Positions 1 to 12,099 of a stretch of DNA of 64,000 nt are shown in pieces. Each line of letters opens with the position of its first letter. The first letter of the stretch is position 1. The stretch spans positions 9,570,828-9,634,827 of the forward strand of contig JAJLRJ010000007.1 of the NCBI GenBank assembly GCA_024195265.1, given 5' to 3'. This stretch comes from Dendrophyllia cribrosa. Its lineage: Eukaryota; Cnidaria; Anthozoa; Scleractinia; Dendrophylliidae. Under the pieces are notes generated by a model. The model worked only from the letters and a program-made list of their open reading frames with translations, had not been told where the DNA came from and searched no databases. The translations under genes were made by a program, and so were the position numbers.

Positions 1-1034
1 TAATGGTCTCGTCACGAAAACTTTACCCACGAGAGTGCGTGACCGCCCAAAGACTACAGATAAAAGCTAGACTTTTTGTGGCGTTCCACATGTTAGAAAA
101 TTACATTTACCCCATGAAATGCCAGAAATGAAAAAACGGTAACATGCCTTCAATATTGCATTCAAAAATTATAACATTTTTACAAAATTTTGGATGAGGG
201 CGTGAACGACTTTGAAAATCTTGGCGCATTTTGAAACTGGCTCGTGCAATGTTCAACTTGTTCCATTCAAACCAAATCTTATCACGTAGTCTGCATGATA
301 AGTTTCTATTCAAAGTTATCATTGACAAGTGTAGCAAGCCCGAAGAGAGCTTGTTCGAAGGCTGTCAAAGTTATATTTAAAGAGAGGCTCCATCATGTCC
401 TTTTTTACTACCTCACTCCAATCTTTCATCCCCTTCATGGTTGCAATAGATGAGTGACTGCGAATTGCAGCATGAATTCATCAGCTAAAGCTTTGTTCTA
501 AGCCGAAAGGATGATTTATGCCTCTTGCGTGTGGCAAAAGAAAAAAAATTAGAAAAGGTAAAACAATGGTACTGGAAGTTTACAGTATGTGTAAAAAAGA
601 TTATTCTATCGAGCAAGTAGGACTGCGTTGTTGTTCCGTAATGTTTACGCCAGGTTACATTGCAACGACAGTTAAAATTGCAAAGTTCCATCTTGATCTC
701 CTTGTCAGACCTTTCATTGTCTACAGCAACTCACTTACAAGTGCTATTACAACTCAGTTCTAGGAAAAATTTATGGGTTGTACATGTGAGTTTTTCGGGA
801 ACATGACGTCCGACTAGTTGAAACGAAACCGTCGTCTTTCCTTTCACTGTTCTGTCTTTGTGTTTATCTCTTCATCTGGCCTGCAACTCGGCGCCTATGA
901 TCGAGTTGTCAAGGGTGGCATCCCCTTCCCTAGTTTGCAACTCGGCCATGCGGTTCAGCATCCATCTTTTCCGGGAGCTCATCCTATTTTCCCGACTGTT
1001 TTCCGAGTTGGATAGTGATATTTTTTGTTAACGG
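1..1034. other. No gene recognised
   Basis: I see only short open frames without codon character or recognisable domains. It lies downstream of the NLR-like gene and probably includes its 3' flank. Confidence 0.5.
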
Positions 1035-4000
1035 TTACCACTCCTGATAAGGAGCCAGGTGATCAAGAAAAATTGTCAGTTCCTCTTTTCTCTCAGAAAA
1101 CATGGCCCAGAAAAAAACCTTTTTGCTCGTGAATTTGTTTAACCCCCCAAGGACACCACATTCCATTATCACGCTAAAAATTTCTGGGCTTTGGACAAAG
1201 CAATCTATGGTGAGACTTTTGTCGTAAGCGACCAAAAGCTGCAACGGGTGGCTATTCAGCGATACGGTTTGAATCTTGACAATGAATTTCTGGGTACTGT
1301 TACGCTCGGGTTTTGGGCCTGTTCCAATATCTTTTAAATGAGTACCAAATGTTCGCAGCGGTGTTACCCCTGGCTTCACTAGCGGAATCCTTTTGACTGT
1401 TACAGAATAACGACTTTTCAATGCAATACATAATGTTTTATGCATGGGCAAATGTTTTTGTTGACACTTGTTGCTGCAATAAAATGCAATATGACACGTA
1501 GGACACTTCCAGAGACGACTTACTTCGTCGTTTGTGCGACAGCAAAACGTACAACCACTGTAAGATCGCTCAACTACCTCTCTGGGGTGATACATGCCTT
1601 CCTCATTGTTAAATTCTTTGTTTTGGCTGAGGATGGGCCGGATGGAATATACCTGCTTTTCCTCAGGTGGAACCTCAAAACCTGGGATAGCTGACTTAAC
1701 ACTAGCTGAGTTAGCATCTTTGGAAAACGTGCTTTGACACTCTAGCCACGGGCCGCTATGGTCTCGAACGATGTTCAATTGTAGATTTACTCGTCCTGAA
1801 TAATTTACACCGATGAAAATACCACCGCATTTGTTGCCAGAGATGACATTTTCTGTTATGCTGGCTGAAGTTCGTGATTTGGCAAGGATACCCCAATACC
1901 CATTCTCGAATATCTTGTTCTCACTGATCAGGAGATGAGAATTATCATCCAATGAAAGGCCGAAGGGTCTGTTGTGGTGGACATCATTTTTGCATATTTT
2001 TATCGTACTCTCGTTGCTCAAGGCATAGATGCCTTCTTTTGCATTTTCGAATATCTTGTTACCATTGATATTGCATTCTCCTGCACTCGGGCCGATTAGG
2101 ATACCATGATCACTATTGCTAAATATCCTGTTCTTAGACGCAACAAGATTCCCTCCTTCCCTTGCTTCTAGACCGGGTTGGCAGTTTTTGTATACCTTAC
2201 ATTTTCTAACCTCCATGCGGGAACCTTCACCAACAACTAGAGCGCCCCCACCGCCACAGTCATGAATTGCACAATCTTCAAAAAGTGCAAAGCTCCCATT
2301 AAAAATACGCACTCCAGGATACCCGACAACACCAGACCTAGATTTCGGATCTCCAAACTTGCCAGTGCGATCGCAAACAGGCTTTCCTAAAGAGGCCGCT
2401 ATACATCCTGGTCCACCATTACAATCTGGATAGTCCTCACAACTTGTAGCACCTCCTGAAATTGCACAGTGTTTCATGTGAATAGCAGCTTCCTTGCCTT
2501 CGCAGACTACACCACCCTTTCCTTTAGGGAACACTATATTCTCAAAATAACACTCAGCGCGGACAATTAAACAGCTTTCTGTACAAGTTAAAACTACTTC
2601 TTTTCCAAGACCTACAATCTGGAAATCGGTAAAGGCAAGGAAGTGTTTTAAATTGTATACTCCTTCATTCAACAGCAGAGTTCCTTGTGTTGTCATGAGT
2701 GCAAAAGTCAGCTGTGTTTCATTGTCTATTAATTTAAACTGCACGCTCATTCCTGGAAATTTTTTCCAAAACGTTTTGTCGTTGCGAAGACTGGAATCGT
2801 AATGAATTGCTACTGCCAGTGCGGCCCTCGTTTGTCCTATCAGGTGGGAAGATCCATTTTCGACAAGTTTTTGTAGAGCCCAAGCTTTGCGTTGCAGTGC
2901 CTTGCTGTAATGGGGTTTTAGAGAAAGGCATGTTTCACAGTCATCTAGAGCTTCTTGTGGTTGGCCAAGTTTTAAATAGCAGAGAGCTCGGTTGGCGAAG
3001 AGTCGATAGTCACTGGCGTACAAATCAATGGCGCTGGAATAAAGCTTGGATGCTTCTTCAAACTTCTCACTTTTTACAGCAACGTTTCCTTTTTCTCTGA
3101 GCTGGTTAGCGTTTTCCTGCCTTTCCATGCGAGAAGTATCTTCTTCATCCACTGAATCGCCTTCAGAGGTAGGTTGCCTCATACAGTGGGATATCAGCTT
3201 GTAGTCCCTGTCTTTTAAAGGGATGTCAATGAAATACTTCGGCAATTTGGTGCCATCCTCTCGGATGGACGTTTTAAGGTTCACTAGAAAGTTCAGTTTC
3301 AACTGCTGTATTTCTTGGGCTTTAACTTTCTCTTGAGAAACGCCGAAATAGATCCCTGCTTCATTAAAAATACGCACGGTTTCTTCTGTATATAGCAAAG
3401 AATGGACCGATTCTTCGTGTTTCCCTAAACATTTACACAAATGCTCCTGCAAATAGGTGGCATGCAAGGCCAACTTTCCCCATAGCTGCAATGAAGGGGG
3501 ATTCTCGACACTAAAAACAGCGTCTTCCACGAAACTCTCGCACACTTCCGCCGGTGAGCGGGTATTTTCCAGCGCATGGTGAAGGACACGCACTGCAGAA
3601 GAAAGAACCTTCAACTCGGTTTGTTCTTTTTCCAGTTGGCTTCGGATCACTTCTTGCACTAAACGATGAACGTTGAACGAATTTCTCCCGTATCTTTGAA
3701 ACAGAGAAAACTTAGTAAGAAGACACACTATCTCAATCGGATCCCACCAACCGCTATCCACTGTACAGCTGACTTCCTTGTTCAGCCCCTCATTGATTAA
3801 TTCATAAGGAATATCATCTGGGCCAAGGAAGGCACACACCTGCATAACAAGAGTGGGGGATCCTCCAAGTTCCATCTCCTCTGAGATGAGACTGATGTGA
3901 TCAAAATTCAACATCCATGTGGTGTGGACAGCCAGCCGCTCCTTAGAGGTGTTTTCCACTAGATGTTTAGCATTCTTCTTTTTCAAAAGAGACAATTTTT

Positions 4001-5177
4001 GCTTCTTATATTTTATCACATATTCTTTGATTGATAGTTTACCCCATCGAATATATGCCCCGGCTTGATCAAGAGCTAAGGGAAGTCCTCCAAGCTCTCT
4101 GACCAGCTCACGTATGTCACTATCCTCTCCCTCATCTTTACCTGTTCGCGTCCGAAGGAACTGAACTCCTTCGTCCTCTGTTAAACATTTCAGCTCAATG
4201 CAGAATTGTTCTTCGATTTCTGTCTCTTCTTCTACTTCTGTCACTTCCCTCCTTGTGGTAATGATTATATGACCCCGGGCCGTGTGTTTCCAGTGACCAG
4301 TGAGCAGCTTATGCATCTCGGCAGACATTTCTAGCTCATCAAGGTTATCGACAACTAAACACCACAACTTCTCGCGTTTTCTCAGCCAATCAAGGATTCT
4401 GGACAAGGTGTTGAAAAAATCTTCCTCAAACGTTCCAATTTGGAAAATTTGGCGCGCCATCTCGCAAAGGGACCTTTGAAAAAGATTGTTACTTTCGCCC
4501 GAAATCCAAAAAATACCCCCTGGATAGTCTCCCTCGTGCCGCCAGAGAAACTCTACAGCGAGTGATGTTTTACCCACACCGCCGAGACCACAAATAGCTG
4601 AATAGACACAACCACCCTGGGTATTTTGTAGCTGAGCTCCAATGGCTTCTAGCTCACTATCGCGACCACAAAAGCAACGATTGCGACTGGGTACTTGAAA
4701 AAGTTTAGCATCGGCTGTTGCGTTAAAACTACCCTCTAGCGCTTTAACCCTAGAATCCAACCGAGTTTGCTCGATTTTTAAAGCCCCCACTTTTGAGGTA
4801 AGACTAGCTTGTTCGTCTATTACAGACGATACAGTTGTCTCTAGGTTACTTTCCCTTTCTTTTAACCGACAAATGTCCTCTTGATTAATATCAACGCGTT
4901 CGTCTGTTTTTGCTAAGTCGTTTGAAATATCTACAATTGCATCCGACAAAGCTTCCTGTTTTTCTAACCGTTCCTTTCGCTCTGATTCCAGTTTTCTCTT
5001 AAAGTCAGTTATTCGCTCGTTAAAGTTGTCAATTTCATCTGTGACAATTTGAAGGGCAGCTCTTATCTTGTTTGCTTCATCGGTGCTGGATTGCTTGATA
5101 TTTTCCACTTCTTTTTCTAGGTTGGTAACGCCCACGCTGATAAGCTTCATCAAATCTTTATCCACCGGACAGCCCAT
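1035..5177 (-). CDS. NLR-like STAND protein: coiled coil, NB-ARC, TPR, beta-helix, MYND finger
   Basis: Single open exon of about 1,380 aa. Residues ~10-155 are heptad-rich coiled coil. An NB-ARC-type STAND ATPase follows: P-loop GLGGVGKTS at ~197-205, Walker B LVVDNLDE at ~275, sensor IIITTRR, and GLPLAL at ~364. TPR-like helices lie at ~690-770 (FANRALCYLKLGQPQEALDD). Residues ~825-1130 carry right-handed parallel beta-helix repeats (recurring N.I..N/G...G). A MYND zinc finger sits at ~1207-1249 (CTFCC, CPTC, YCSNKCQQKH, CKTLC-like spacing). STAND proteins are usually nucleotide-switched scaffolds, often in innate immunity, so a sensor role is inference. The first ATG I see is at 5177, but TTAATAG-G just upstream resembles a splice acceptor, so a 5' exon is possible. 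No disabling change is seen. Confidence 0.85.
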   Translation of the reverse strand: MGCPVDKDLMKLISVGVTNLEKEVENIKQSSTDEANKIRAALQIVTDEIDNFNERITDFKRKLESERKERLEKQEALSDAIVDISNDLAKTDERVDINQEDICRLKERESNLETTVSSVIDEQASLTSKVGALKIEQTRLDSRVKALEGSFNATADAKLFQVPSRNRCFCGRDSELEAIGAQLQNTQGGCVYSAICGLGGVGKTSLAVEFLWRHEGDYPGGIFWISGESNNLFQRSLCEMARQIFQIGTFEEDFFNTLSRILDWLRKREKLWCLVVDNLDELEMSAEMHKLLTGHWKHTARGHIIITTRREVTEVEEETEIEEQFCIELKCLTEDEGVQFLRTRTGKDEGEDSDIRELVRELGGLPLALDQAGAYIRWGKLSIKEYVIKYKKQKLSLLKKKNAKHLVENTSKERLAVHTTWMLNFDHISLISEEMELGGSPTLVMQVCAFLGPDDIPYELINEGLNKEVSCTVDSGWWDPIEIVCLLTKFSLFQRYGRNSFNVHRLVQEVIRSQLEKEQTELKVLSSAVRVLHHALENTRSPAEVCESFVEDAVFSVENPPSLQLWGKLALHATYLQEHLCKCLGKHEESVHSLLYTEETVRIFNEAGIYFGVSQEKVKAQEIQQLKLNFLVNLKTSIREDGTKLPKYFIDIPLKDRDYKLISHCMRQPTSEGDSVDEEDTSRMERQENANQLREKGNVAVKSEKFEEASKLYSSAIDLYASDYRLFANRALCYLKLGQPQEALDDCETCLSLKPHYSKALQRKAWALQKLVENGSSHLIGQTRAALAVAIHYDSSLRNDKTFWKKFPGMSVQFKLIDNETQLTFALMTTQGTLLLNEGVYNLKHFLAFTDFQIVGLGKEVVLTCTESCLIVRAECYFENIVFPKGKGGVVCEGKEAAIHMKHCAISGGATSCEDYPDCNGGPGCIAASLGKPVCDRTGKFGDPKSRSGVVGYPGVRIFNGSFALFEDCAIHDCGGGGALVVGEGSRMEVRKCKVYKNCQPGLEAREGGNLVASKNRIFSNSDHGILIGPSAGECNINGNKIFENAKEGIYALSNESTIKICKNDVHHNRPFGLSLDDNSHLLISENKIFENGYWGILAKSRTSASITENVISGNKCGGIFIGVNYSGRVNLQLNIVRDHSGPWLECQSTFSKDANSASVKSAIPGFEVPPEEKQVYSIRPILSQNKEFNNEEGMYHPREVVERSYSGCTFCCRTNDEVSRLWKCPTCHIAFYCSNKCQQKHLPMHKTLCIALKSRYSVTVKRIPLVKPGVTPLRTFGTHLKDIGTGPKPERNSTQKFIVKIQTVSLNSHPLQLLVAYDKSLTIDCFVQSPEIFSVIMECGVLGGLNKFTSKKVFFWAMFSERKEELTIFLDHLAPYQEW

Positions 5178-5895
5178 GCACAGCTCCAATCCTATTAAGA
5201 GAAATCCATAGTAAATTTTATACCAGTGACTTTCAGGTTATCTCTTAAGTCACCGAGTCCAAGGGGAAGAATTTAAGGCTAATTACTTAAGATGTAATGC
5301 AATGCAACGTTTCAGTTCTGAGCAAAGGAAAGAAAGCTACAATGAAAAGAAATCAATTTAAGGCTCCTACGAGCCAACTCGTGAATACAAAATAACCTTC
5401 GGACCCTCCCCTCCCCTCTCCTTCACGTTTTACTCCCCCCACCCTCTACGTCCAACTTCCCACCCTCCAATGCTGTCATCATGGGTAAGGTCGTTGCAAA
5501 TGCGATAAGTAATGGTCACCTGGCAAAATATATACGCAAGTTTATAAACAGATTACTATTTTGTAAGTTTATAAACAGATTACTATTGGAGGTCTTGGAG
5601 AGTGAGGATGTCATGTTGATGTCGAATTTCTTTGTACCAGTCTTCGTAATTTTAAAACACTTAATTGACTTTAATCTGCATTTTATTACCCCTTCTCCTT
5701 GATTTATTTATTTATTTCCACCATTAATTAATTTATTTGTTGTTGTAACTAATCATAAATTATCCATTCCTTATTTTCTTATCTATTGCTATTCATTTAT
5801 TTTATAGTCAGCTTCTGTAACTGTTTAGTGCGCAGCAACCCGCCACGATTAACTCTAGTTATTTGCGGGTTGCTACTATGTTTTGTTTTATTATT
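5178..5895. other. 5' flank of the NLR-like gene; no other gene seen
   Basis: Contains a C/T-rich stretch near 5404-5470 and AT-rich sequence near 5700-5810. No TATA box or coding region could be supported with confidence. Confidence 0.4.
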
Positions 5896-6250
5896 ACTCG
5901 TGCCGGTACGGCAACGAGTTAAGGATTGCCCTCCGTTTTTCTCCTTGTTTTCCTTTGTGTTTTCGTATCTACTTTTGTGCATTGCGTTATATCTGGGTAC
6001 GAGAATACGCACGCATGCACTGCGAGAAATTTTGAGCCCACGGTACTTGGGATTCGGAGTAATCGGCGTCGTTTTGCAAGCAAAAGCGAAACAACTTTGG
6101 GTTATTGTTTGTTGCTGTTTACTCGTGACGGATACGGCAACGAGGTAAAGTTTGACCTCCGTTTTTCTTTTTATTCTTTTTGTTTTCGTCTCTTATTTGT
6201 GCATCGCATTAGATACGAGAATGCGCACGCATGCAAGACGAAGCGAAACT
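5896..6250. repeat. Imperfect direct duplication, period ~225 bp
   Basis: Sequence from 5896 (ACTCGTGCCGGTACGGCAAC) recurs in diverged form from 6121 (ACTCGTGACGGATACGGCAA), each followed by CTCCGTTTTTCT and by GCGCACGCATGCA-like sequence. A (TTG)n tract follows at about 6411-6433. Nothing else recognisable is present up to 6800. Confidence 0.6.
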
Positions 6251-6804
6251 AATTTTGGTTTTATTTGCCTGTTGTTGTGTTATATTACGTAAGTGTTCTC
6301 CGCGAGTAACGTACATTACCGGTACGAGTATAGGCTACGTGTAGCCTCTTGTTTGAAAAATAAATTGTTAAAAATAAATTGTTAAAAATAAAAAATAAAT
6401 AAAAATTTAAATTGTTGTTGTTGTTGTTGTTGTTGCTGCAAGCCTTAGGTACTGGTCAGCAGAATTACCAAGAAAAGTTTACAGTGAAAATTTGTATTTG
6501 AGTCCCCGTCTGCTACAACTCGTTGAATGCTTCGCGTATTCACGAGTTAAAAAGACGTCAACCTTCAAGCCGTCGTGTTCTCATGTAGATAGATTACTTT
6601 TACAACTGAATATATAATATATTACAGATAGACAACCACTAAGATTCAACAGCTACAAGAAAATTAAGAAAAGCCGGTAATTCGAGATCGACAGTGCATC
6701 CTCTTTCTTTGTGAATCTGGAAACCCCATATTTATTATAAGTGCATGAATGTAATATTGCGTCATATGAACTGACTTTTGCATGATAGCAGAAGTGAAAG
6801 GTAC

Positions 6805-9299
6805 CTTTAGTCTCCCAGTCATGAAGTTCATCAATTATGTTATCTTCATCAGCTTTTGGAAGCCCCAGTGAACGAAGTAAACTTTCAATGAGCTGAAAAC
6901 TGTAGTTAAATTCCATAGCAGTCCAATGGTCAAAGTTGCAATGTCCCCACTCATTTCTCACTTTAGAGCGCACGTTTTTGGCGTTGGTTTGAACAGGAAT
7001 GTCAAAAATAGATGCTCTCTCCAGAATTCCCAACACTGCTGAAAGGTCGCATGTACTATCAAATCCTGCAAATAGGGGAAAACGTTTGAGTGAGGCATGC
7101 CTGTTTTTCCACTTCACTGCCATTTGGGAAATACGTATACTGCTTCTTGTAACTTGTTTTTTTTTGTGACACGAACGAGTTGCATGAAATGAAACATAAA
7201 GATAAATTGCCAGCTCTCTGTCAAAATTAACATATATCACGTGACTAATTTTTATTAAAAAACGTTTTGCTCTGCCTTTTGGATTAACATTTGGCATTAA
7301 CTTTCTTCTAAGAAAAAACCGAATTTCCCCATCAACATACTTTGAGACCGGCCCTTAGAGGTAGTAATACGGTATCCAGGTGAATTAAAGAACTCTGTTC
7401 TCCTAACCAATACATGTACAGTCTGGTAAAGAGAATTTACATACTGTTTTTAAAAGCTTATCATCTGTTTTATTATATTATAAACAGCAGACAAGTCAAG
7501 AATGAATTACCCTCTTCTGTACAAAATATATTTAACCGCAAGTTACCTGTAAACTTGGCCATGTGTGGTTCAAGATAAAGTTTAGCCAAATCTTCAACAG
7601 TGTTGACTTTGTAATCGTATGAACGCACCCGTTTCTTAAAGCTACCCATAGTTAATAGAACAAACTGGTTATGAAGCTCAATAAATTTCAAAAAGAGTGT
7701 ACAAAGCTGCTTTGTTTTATGTTGAACAAACCGTGACCATGCACATTGTTTTGTTTAACGTGTGATCTCAAATGTTTCTACTGGTCAGTTGCTCATATGC
7801 ATTTCAATACCTTTTGTGTTTTGTGCAGGGTCAAGGCAAACGAACAAAAGAAATGGAGAACAAAAACATATAACAAAGGACTGACTGAGTTTCATAACCA
7901 GTTTATTCTATTAACTATGAGCTACCCCAGTTGTTGTTGATGCTCCCATAATTCAGCGGAAATGGTCCATCATTAGTCAAATGAGACCCATAGACTTGAG
8001 TGTCAATCCCATTTGCACTCTTCAGGAATGTGTAGTGTTTGGGTATTTCTTGACCCACAAAATCCCGGAGGACTGGTAACAGAAGCCTGTTCAAGCAAAT
8101 GCCAATCACAACCCATCTCTTCTGGTTCTCTTTAAGGTCAAAAGTACTGACTAAAATATTAAGACCAAAACAATTAACAGGCTCACCAAGCTAACCAAGC
8201 AGATTAATTAAAAGTTGTGACGAAAAATATATATTTTAGGAAAGCCTTTGTTGTTTAACTATTGTAACAGAGCTGAAAATAACCGTTGGTCATTGGAAAT
8301 TGTCACATAAAATTTCCGAAATATCCAGATAATTTTGAAATGTGCTCAAAAAAGGGTCTGTGCACCAAAATGACTTGGCTTTTGTCTACATTTGTGTTAC
8401 CAATCATTGCAGTTAATAATTTAGTTCATACATCTTCTGATTTGATGTTTAAGACTCTTGACTTGAGAAAACTTGGAAATGCTAGAACTGCAATAATTGG
8501 CAATTTCTCCAAAATACATTGTCAGTGAAGTATTTATATGTACATCATATAGGCAGATGGTTTGGTTCTCAGGCATAAAGTCGAAATGGTGGGTGTCCAA
8601 CCAAATCAAGGTCTTAAAGGGCATATGTCCTGCTAAGTAAGAAAAAATATTTCTAGATAGGTTCCCATGGCCATATACTAAAAGTATGCCTGCAGCAAAA
8701 TCGCAGACTTACACCTAATATATCCCAGGTAATTGAGATGTATCACAGGAAACTAGTGTGCCACCAATGACAGTGCAAGGAAAGCAAATAAATCTATAAT
8801 ATAATATAGTTAATAATAATATTATAAATGTAACCGGCAAAATGTGGTGTAGATTGAGATGTGGTCACATGATAAGTTTGTACTACAGTTGTACTGCTTT
8901 CAAGTCGCACTTAAAAAGTAGTTTTCTCTCAAATGATATGAAATTGATTTGAACTGTTGCCAACCGAGATTCATGTACCTGTAAAGTTGAACTCAATTCA
9001 ACTTCATAAATACACTGGCACTAAAGTCACCTCGAATGAGTTCTGATGTTGAAGACTGAGATGTTCTCATATCATAATATGCCAGAACAATGTTCGATGT
9101 CGTGCCTCATGCAGCTACATTGTAGCCATGCCAATGGAATGTTTACAAGTTAACAAAATGTACATGTATTTTACCCCTTACCAGGTCCAGCAGCAGCAGA
9201 GGCTCCAGTTAGAGTTGTGGCTGCAGCAGGAGTATATGACAGTGTTGTTGGCTTAAATATAATTTTACTCCCACCTGCAGGACCAGTTGCCATGGTGAC
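6805..9299 (-). pseudogene. Uncharacterised cnidarian multi-exon gene, exon 2 interrupted by a MITE
   Basis: Three exons are inferred from splice signals and from the inverted paralogue at 58.8 kb. Exon 1 is 9299-9182 (ATG at 9293, donor CCTG|GTAAGG). Exon 2 is 8150-7547 (acceptor ATATTTTAG, donor TTACAG|GTAACT). Exon 3 is 7065-6805 (acceptor TTTGCAG, donor CTAAAG|GTACC). All junctions are phase 1. Exon 3 encodes NEWGHCNFDHWT and ESLLRSLG, which resemble DZIP3/HEPN-type proteins abundant in corals; this family link is tentative. Exon 2 contains a 273-bp transposon with an in-frame stop, so the copy is probably broken unless the insertion is spliced out. I do not know the function. Confidence 0.65.
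7647..7919. mobile_element. 273-bp MITE inside exon 2
   Basis: About 34-bp inverted ends begin CATAGTTAATAGAA and are flanked by AGCTACC(C) on both sides (7640-7647 and 7920-7927). The 7-8 bp target duplication fits the hAT group. The paralogous exon at 59,966-60,283 lacks it, confirming insertion. Confidence 0.85.
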
Positions 9300-9947
9300 C
9301 TGAAAGGTGAAATCTACATCAAGAATAAAGCAACTTGTAAAAACTGCTTTGTATTACTTAGAAACTTCTATGTATTTCAGACCGGCCCAACTGTACAATA
9401 CTGATAAGCTCAACTGGGCCCTCAGGGGGATTATTTTGAATCATAAAATGTTATGAAAACTCAAGTTTATTTTCCCAAAATTCTTTTCTAAAGAAATTAA
9501 ATAAAAAGAACAAAAATTGGTTGTGTATCACTGATTTACAACTACAACATCATTTATACCCTAATTGGTACTTCTAGACATCGAGAGAATAAAAAATCGC
9601 GGCGGCCAGCTCTTTAGGTTTTTTAGACACGAGGAAGAGTATTTTATTAGGATTTCTCAAACTCATTAATAATTCATGTGGTAATTGTCCAATTGCGTGG
9701 ACCCATTCGGATCACATGCATGCACTGGATACCCCGGTAAAGAACGGCGTGTTTGGATATCCAAACCCACGTGTTTGGAAATCAATTAGCAAAAACAATG
9801 CAGCACTTGAACAAACCTTTATTAACTTTCATTCTAAATTATTCATTACAGTTAACATTTACATTTGCGGTACAGTTCAAGAACGTTGCTGAATTTAACA
9901 TTCCAAGCACACTACTGTTTACAATTTCTGAAGTTTCAGTACTTGTA
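9300..9947. other. No gene; 5' part of the segmental duplication
   Basis: Includes the upstream region of the interrupted gene, alignable to about 58,450-58,840 in inverted orientation. From ~9570 on nothing is recognised. Confidence 0.4.
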
Positions 9948-10462
9948 CTAGGATCTACTAGTAGCTTTCATTACAGTGCTGGATGTACAAGGTCCAAATA
10001 GTTTAGACACTTTAACACTCTGCTCTAAACTAGGTTTCTCATACATAAACAAGGCGTCTGACCTATGACCGGTCCTTTCACGAATGAGTTTTTATTCAAC
10101 GCCTGAATTGAACAATTTCGTGGCACAGGCAATTCTGAGAGAATGAGCTGTTTTAGGTTTAATCCCTACCTTTTTACACATGCTTGGCACGATTCCATTT
10201 AGCGTGTTAATGCCAACTGGACTTTTCTCGAAGGAAAATTTATGTTTGCTTGGCCTGAAGTAAAAACAATCACTTGCCTTAGCTTTGCACTCTACGAGGC
10301 CAATATACATTCGATATAATTCTAACAGACAAGGATCGTGTTTTTGCCCGACATCGTGACAAATGTGCTTAATACTCTTTGGGATATATTTGAGATCAGT
10401 CAACCCTCCATGAAAAGTTTGGACCTAACTCAAATAATCGCAAGGGTCAACCCAATCGAAGA

Positions 10463-10501
<39 letters not shown>

Positions 10502-11052
10502 ATCACAGGACCTCCCGCGTCAGGTAAGTATGAAAATCGCGGTTCACGGCCGCCAACGGAAAAACTCACCTATGCTCACTTCCCCTCAATCCAAAAATTT
10601 TCCCATTGAAAAAATAAACAGAATTCAAAAGAGACTTAGCTGTTGCACAGCCTAACAGTCCTTTACTCCAAAATAACTGTTCATCTTCATCCGTGACTGC
10701 CTCCTTTTCCGCCTCCTTGGTTTCCAGAAAAACACCTTCACGCGTCGCGTCTTTCATTTCGGTGTCTAATCATCTGCGAAAAATGGCAAACCTAAAAAGT
10801 AGAAAAACACAATTTTCACAAACATTTTAAATCATGTACAGCACACTAGACTAAAGTACAACTGCTTGAAAATTACCTCTTATCACTGCTGTCTAAAGGA
10901 TTCAATGCATTGCCTCGATTCACGTCCTCCAAATGCCGCTTCAACCCACAAACAATTTCCATATATCGAACGAGGTGGATAGCGACCACCCGTCTTATTG
11001 GCAACTTCTTGGACGAACTTTGTAAGCCAATAGTTTAGGGAAACACAGTCCA

Positions 11053-11740
11053 GCTCAGGTAAATTAAGGCAATGGCCTCTAGTTTTAACACCCAAAAGCT
11101 ACGGGAGTGGTCTATCTCAAGAGGCTTTAGTCATGAAAAAGAGTAAATAGTTAGCAAATGTGGTCCTTTTGTCAAGAATAACATATGCAAATTAGGTCAC
11201 GTGACTTAATACGGCTACAAAATCCAGAAAAAACTTTGAGCAAAGATGGCAACAGTTTATACCGATCATAATCAAATGTTATTGCTACCAGATAAGTCCC
11301 AAGAACAACAACAAAAAATCTGTGCTTGGCCTTTGTTGATTATTTCATTAAGTTTGAAAATAAACGGTAATTTGTACTAGTACCCAGTCCCCCGTAATAG
11401 TAATTTATTATTTTTCCTGTATTTTTTTAACTAATCTTAAAAAGGCCAAGCGCAGAAATGAAGTACATAATAGCCTTAAAATCATAAAACTTCTGGCAGC
11501 CTCCAGGTATTGGTGAAAAGTGTTGCCATTTTGCTTGAAATATTTTTGACCTAAAAATAGCCCTGACAGGTCACGTGACCTAATTTGCATATAATCTGCG
11601 TGCTAAAATGTCCAAACTTGCAAAATCTTTAGTCTACCAAAGATTTGAGTTCTCATGGCCAAAGGCTCAGAAGATAGACCACCCCCTCACTTTTTTGAGT
11701 GAAATAGCTGGAGGCCCTTGCCTTAATTTACCTGAGAGGT
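11053..11740. mobile_element. Foldback element with ~280-bp diverged arms
   Basis: Outer ends CTCAGGTAAATTAAGGCAA (11053) and its inverse (to 11740) are matched. Inside, ATATGCAAATTAGGTCACGT near 11184 recurs inverted near 11569. No ORF belongs to it. It interrupts the recombinase pseudogene. I could not settle a target duplication. Confidence 0.65.
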
Positions 11741-11782
11741 CCTCCAGCTTTTCGTCAAGACTTTGCACATGGTGAAAATCAT

Positions 11783-11851
11783 AATCTTCACACTTCACAC
11801 TTCACACTTCACACTTCACACTTCACACTTCACACTTCACACTTCACACTT
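11783..11851. repeat. (CACTTCA)n tandem repeat
   Basis: About nine consecutive 7-bp units. It sits exactly where the first coding piece of the recombinase pseudogene ends, so it may have destroyed a splice donor. Confidence 0.9.
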
Positions 11852-12099
11852 CCCGGCTCGAGTACAGGAAATTTTGTCTCTCGAGTTGCTTGCCAATTTT
11901 TGAAAACATCTACCGACCACTTGTCTTTGTACTGTGTACTTTTAGACTTGGATCGTTCGCGCAAACAAACTTCCTCTTCACAACTTTTAGGTCGTCGAAA
12001 CCGGAAAGATTTTTCCGCAGCTGGTTCCTCCATGCCAACGAATATTACAAGAACACCAATGCAAATTTTGGCTACTTTTAAATACAAAACAAGCTTAAA

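Larger units (their letters stand above)
9948..12033 (-). pseudogene. DUF3504-type (Crypton-derived) tyrosine recombinase pseudogene
   Basis: Pieces in order on the minus strand: N-terminal part at 12033-~11840 (YKDKWSVDVFKNWQATR), middle at ~11075-10877 (SLNYWLTKFVQEV; then VCGLKRHLED in a second frame), 10757-10570 (FWSKGLLG, FFNGKIFGLRGSEHR), and catalytic C-terminal part at ~10430-9948 (AHSLRIACATKLFNSG, then RERTGHRS and MYEKP). The last three hold the expected Arg, His and Tyr of tyrosine recombinases. Visible lesions are a frameshift near 10,970, TGA in place of an expected Trp codon just upstream of 10757, and TAA directly after SGVE near 10,092. A foldback element lies between the first two pieces. 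Family members in cnidarians are transposon-derived; this copy looks dead. Confidence 0.75.
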
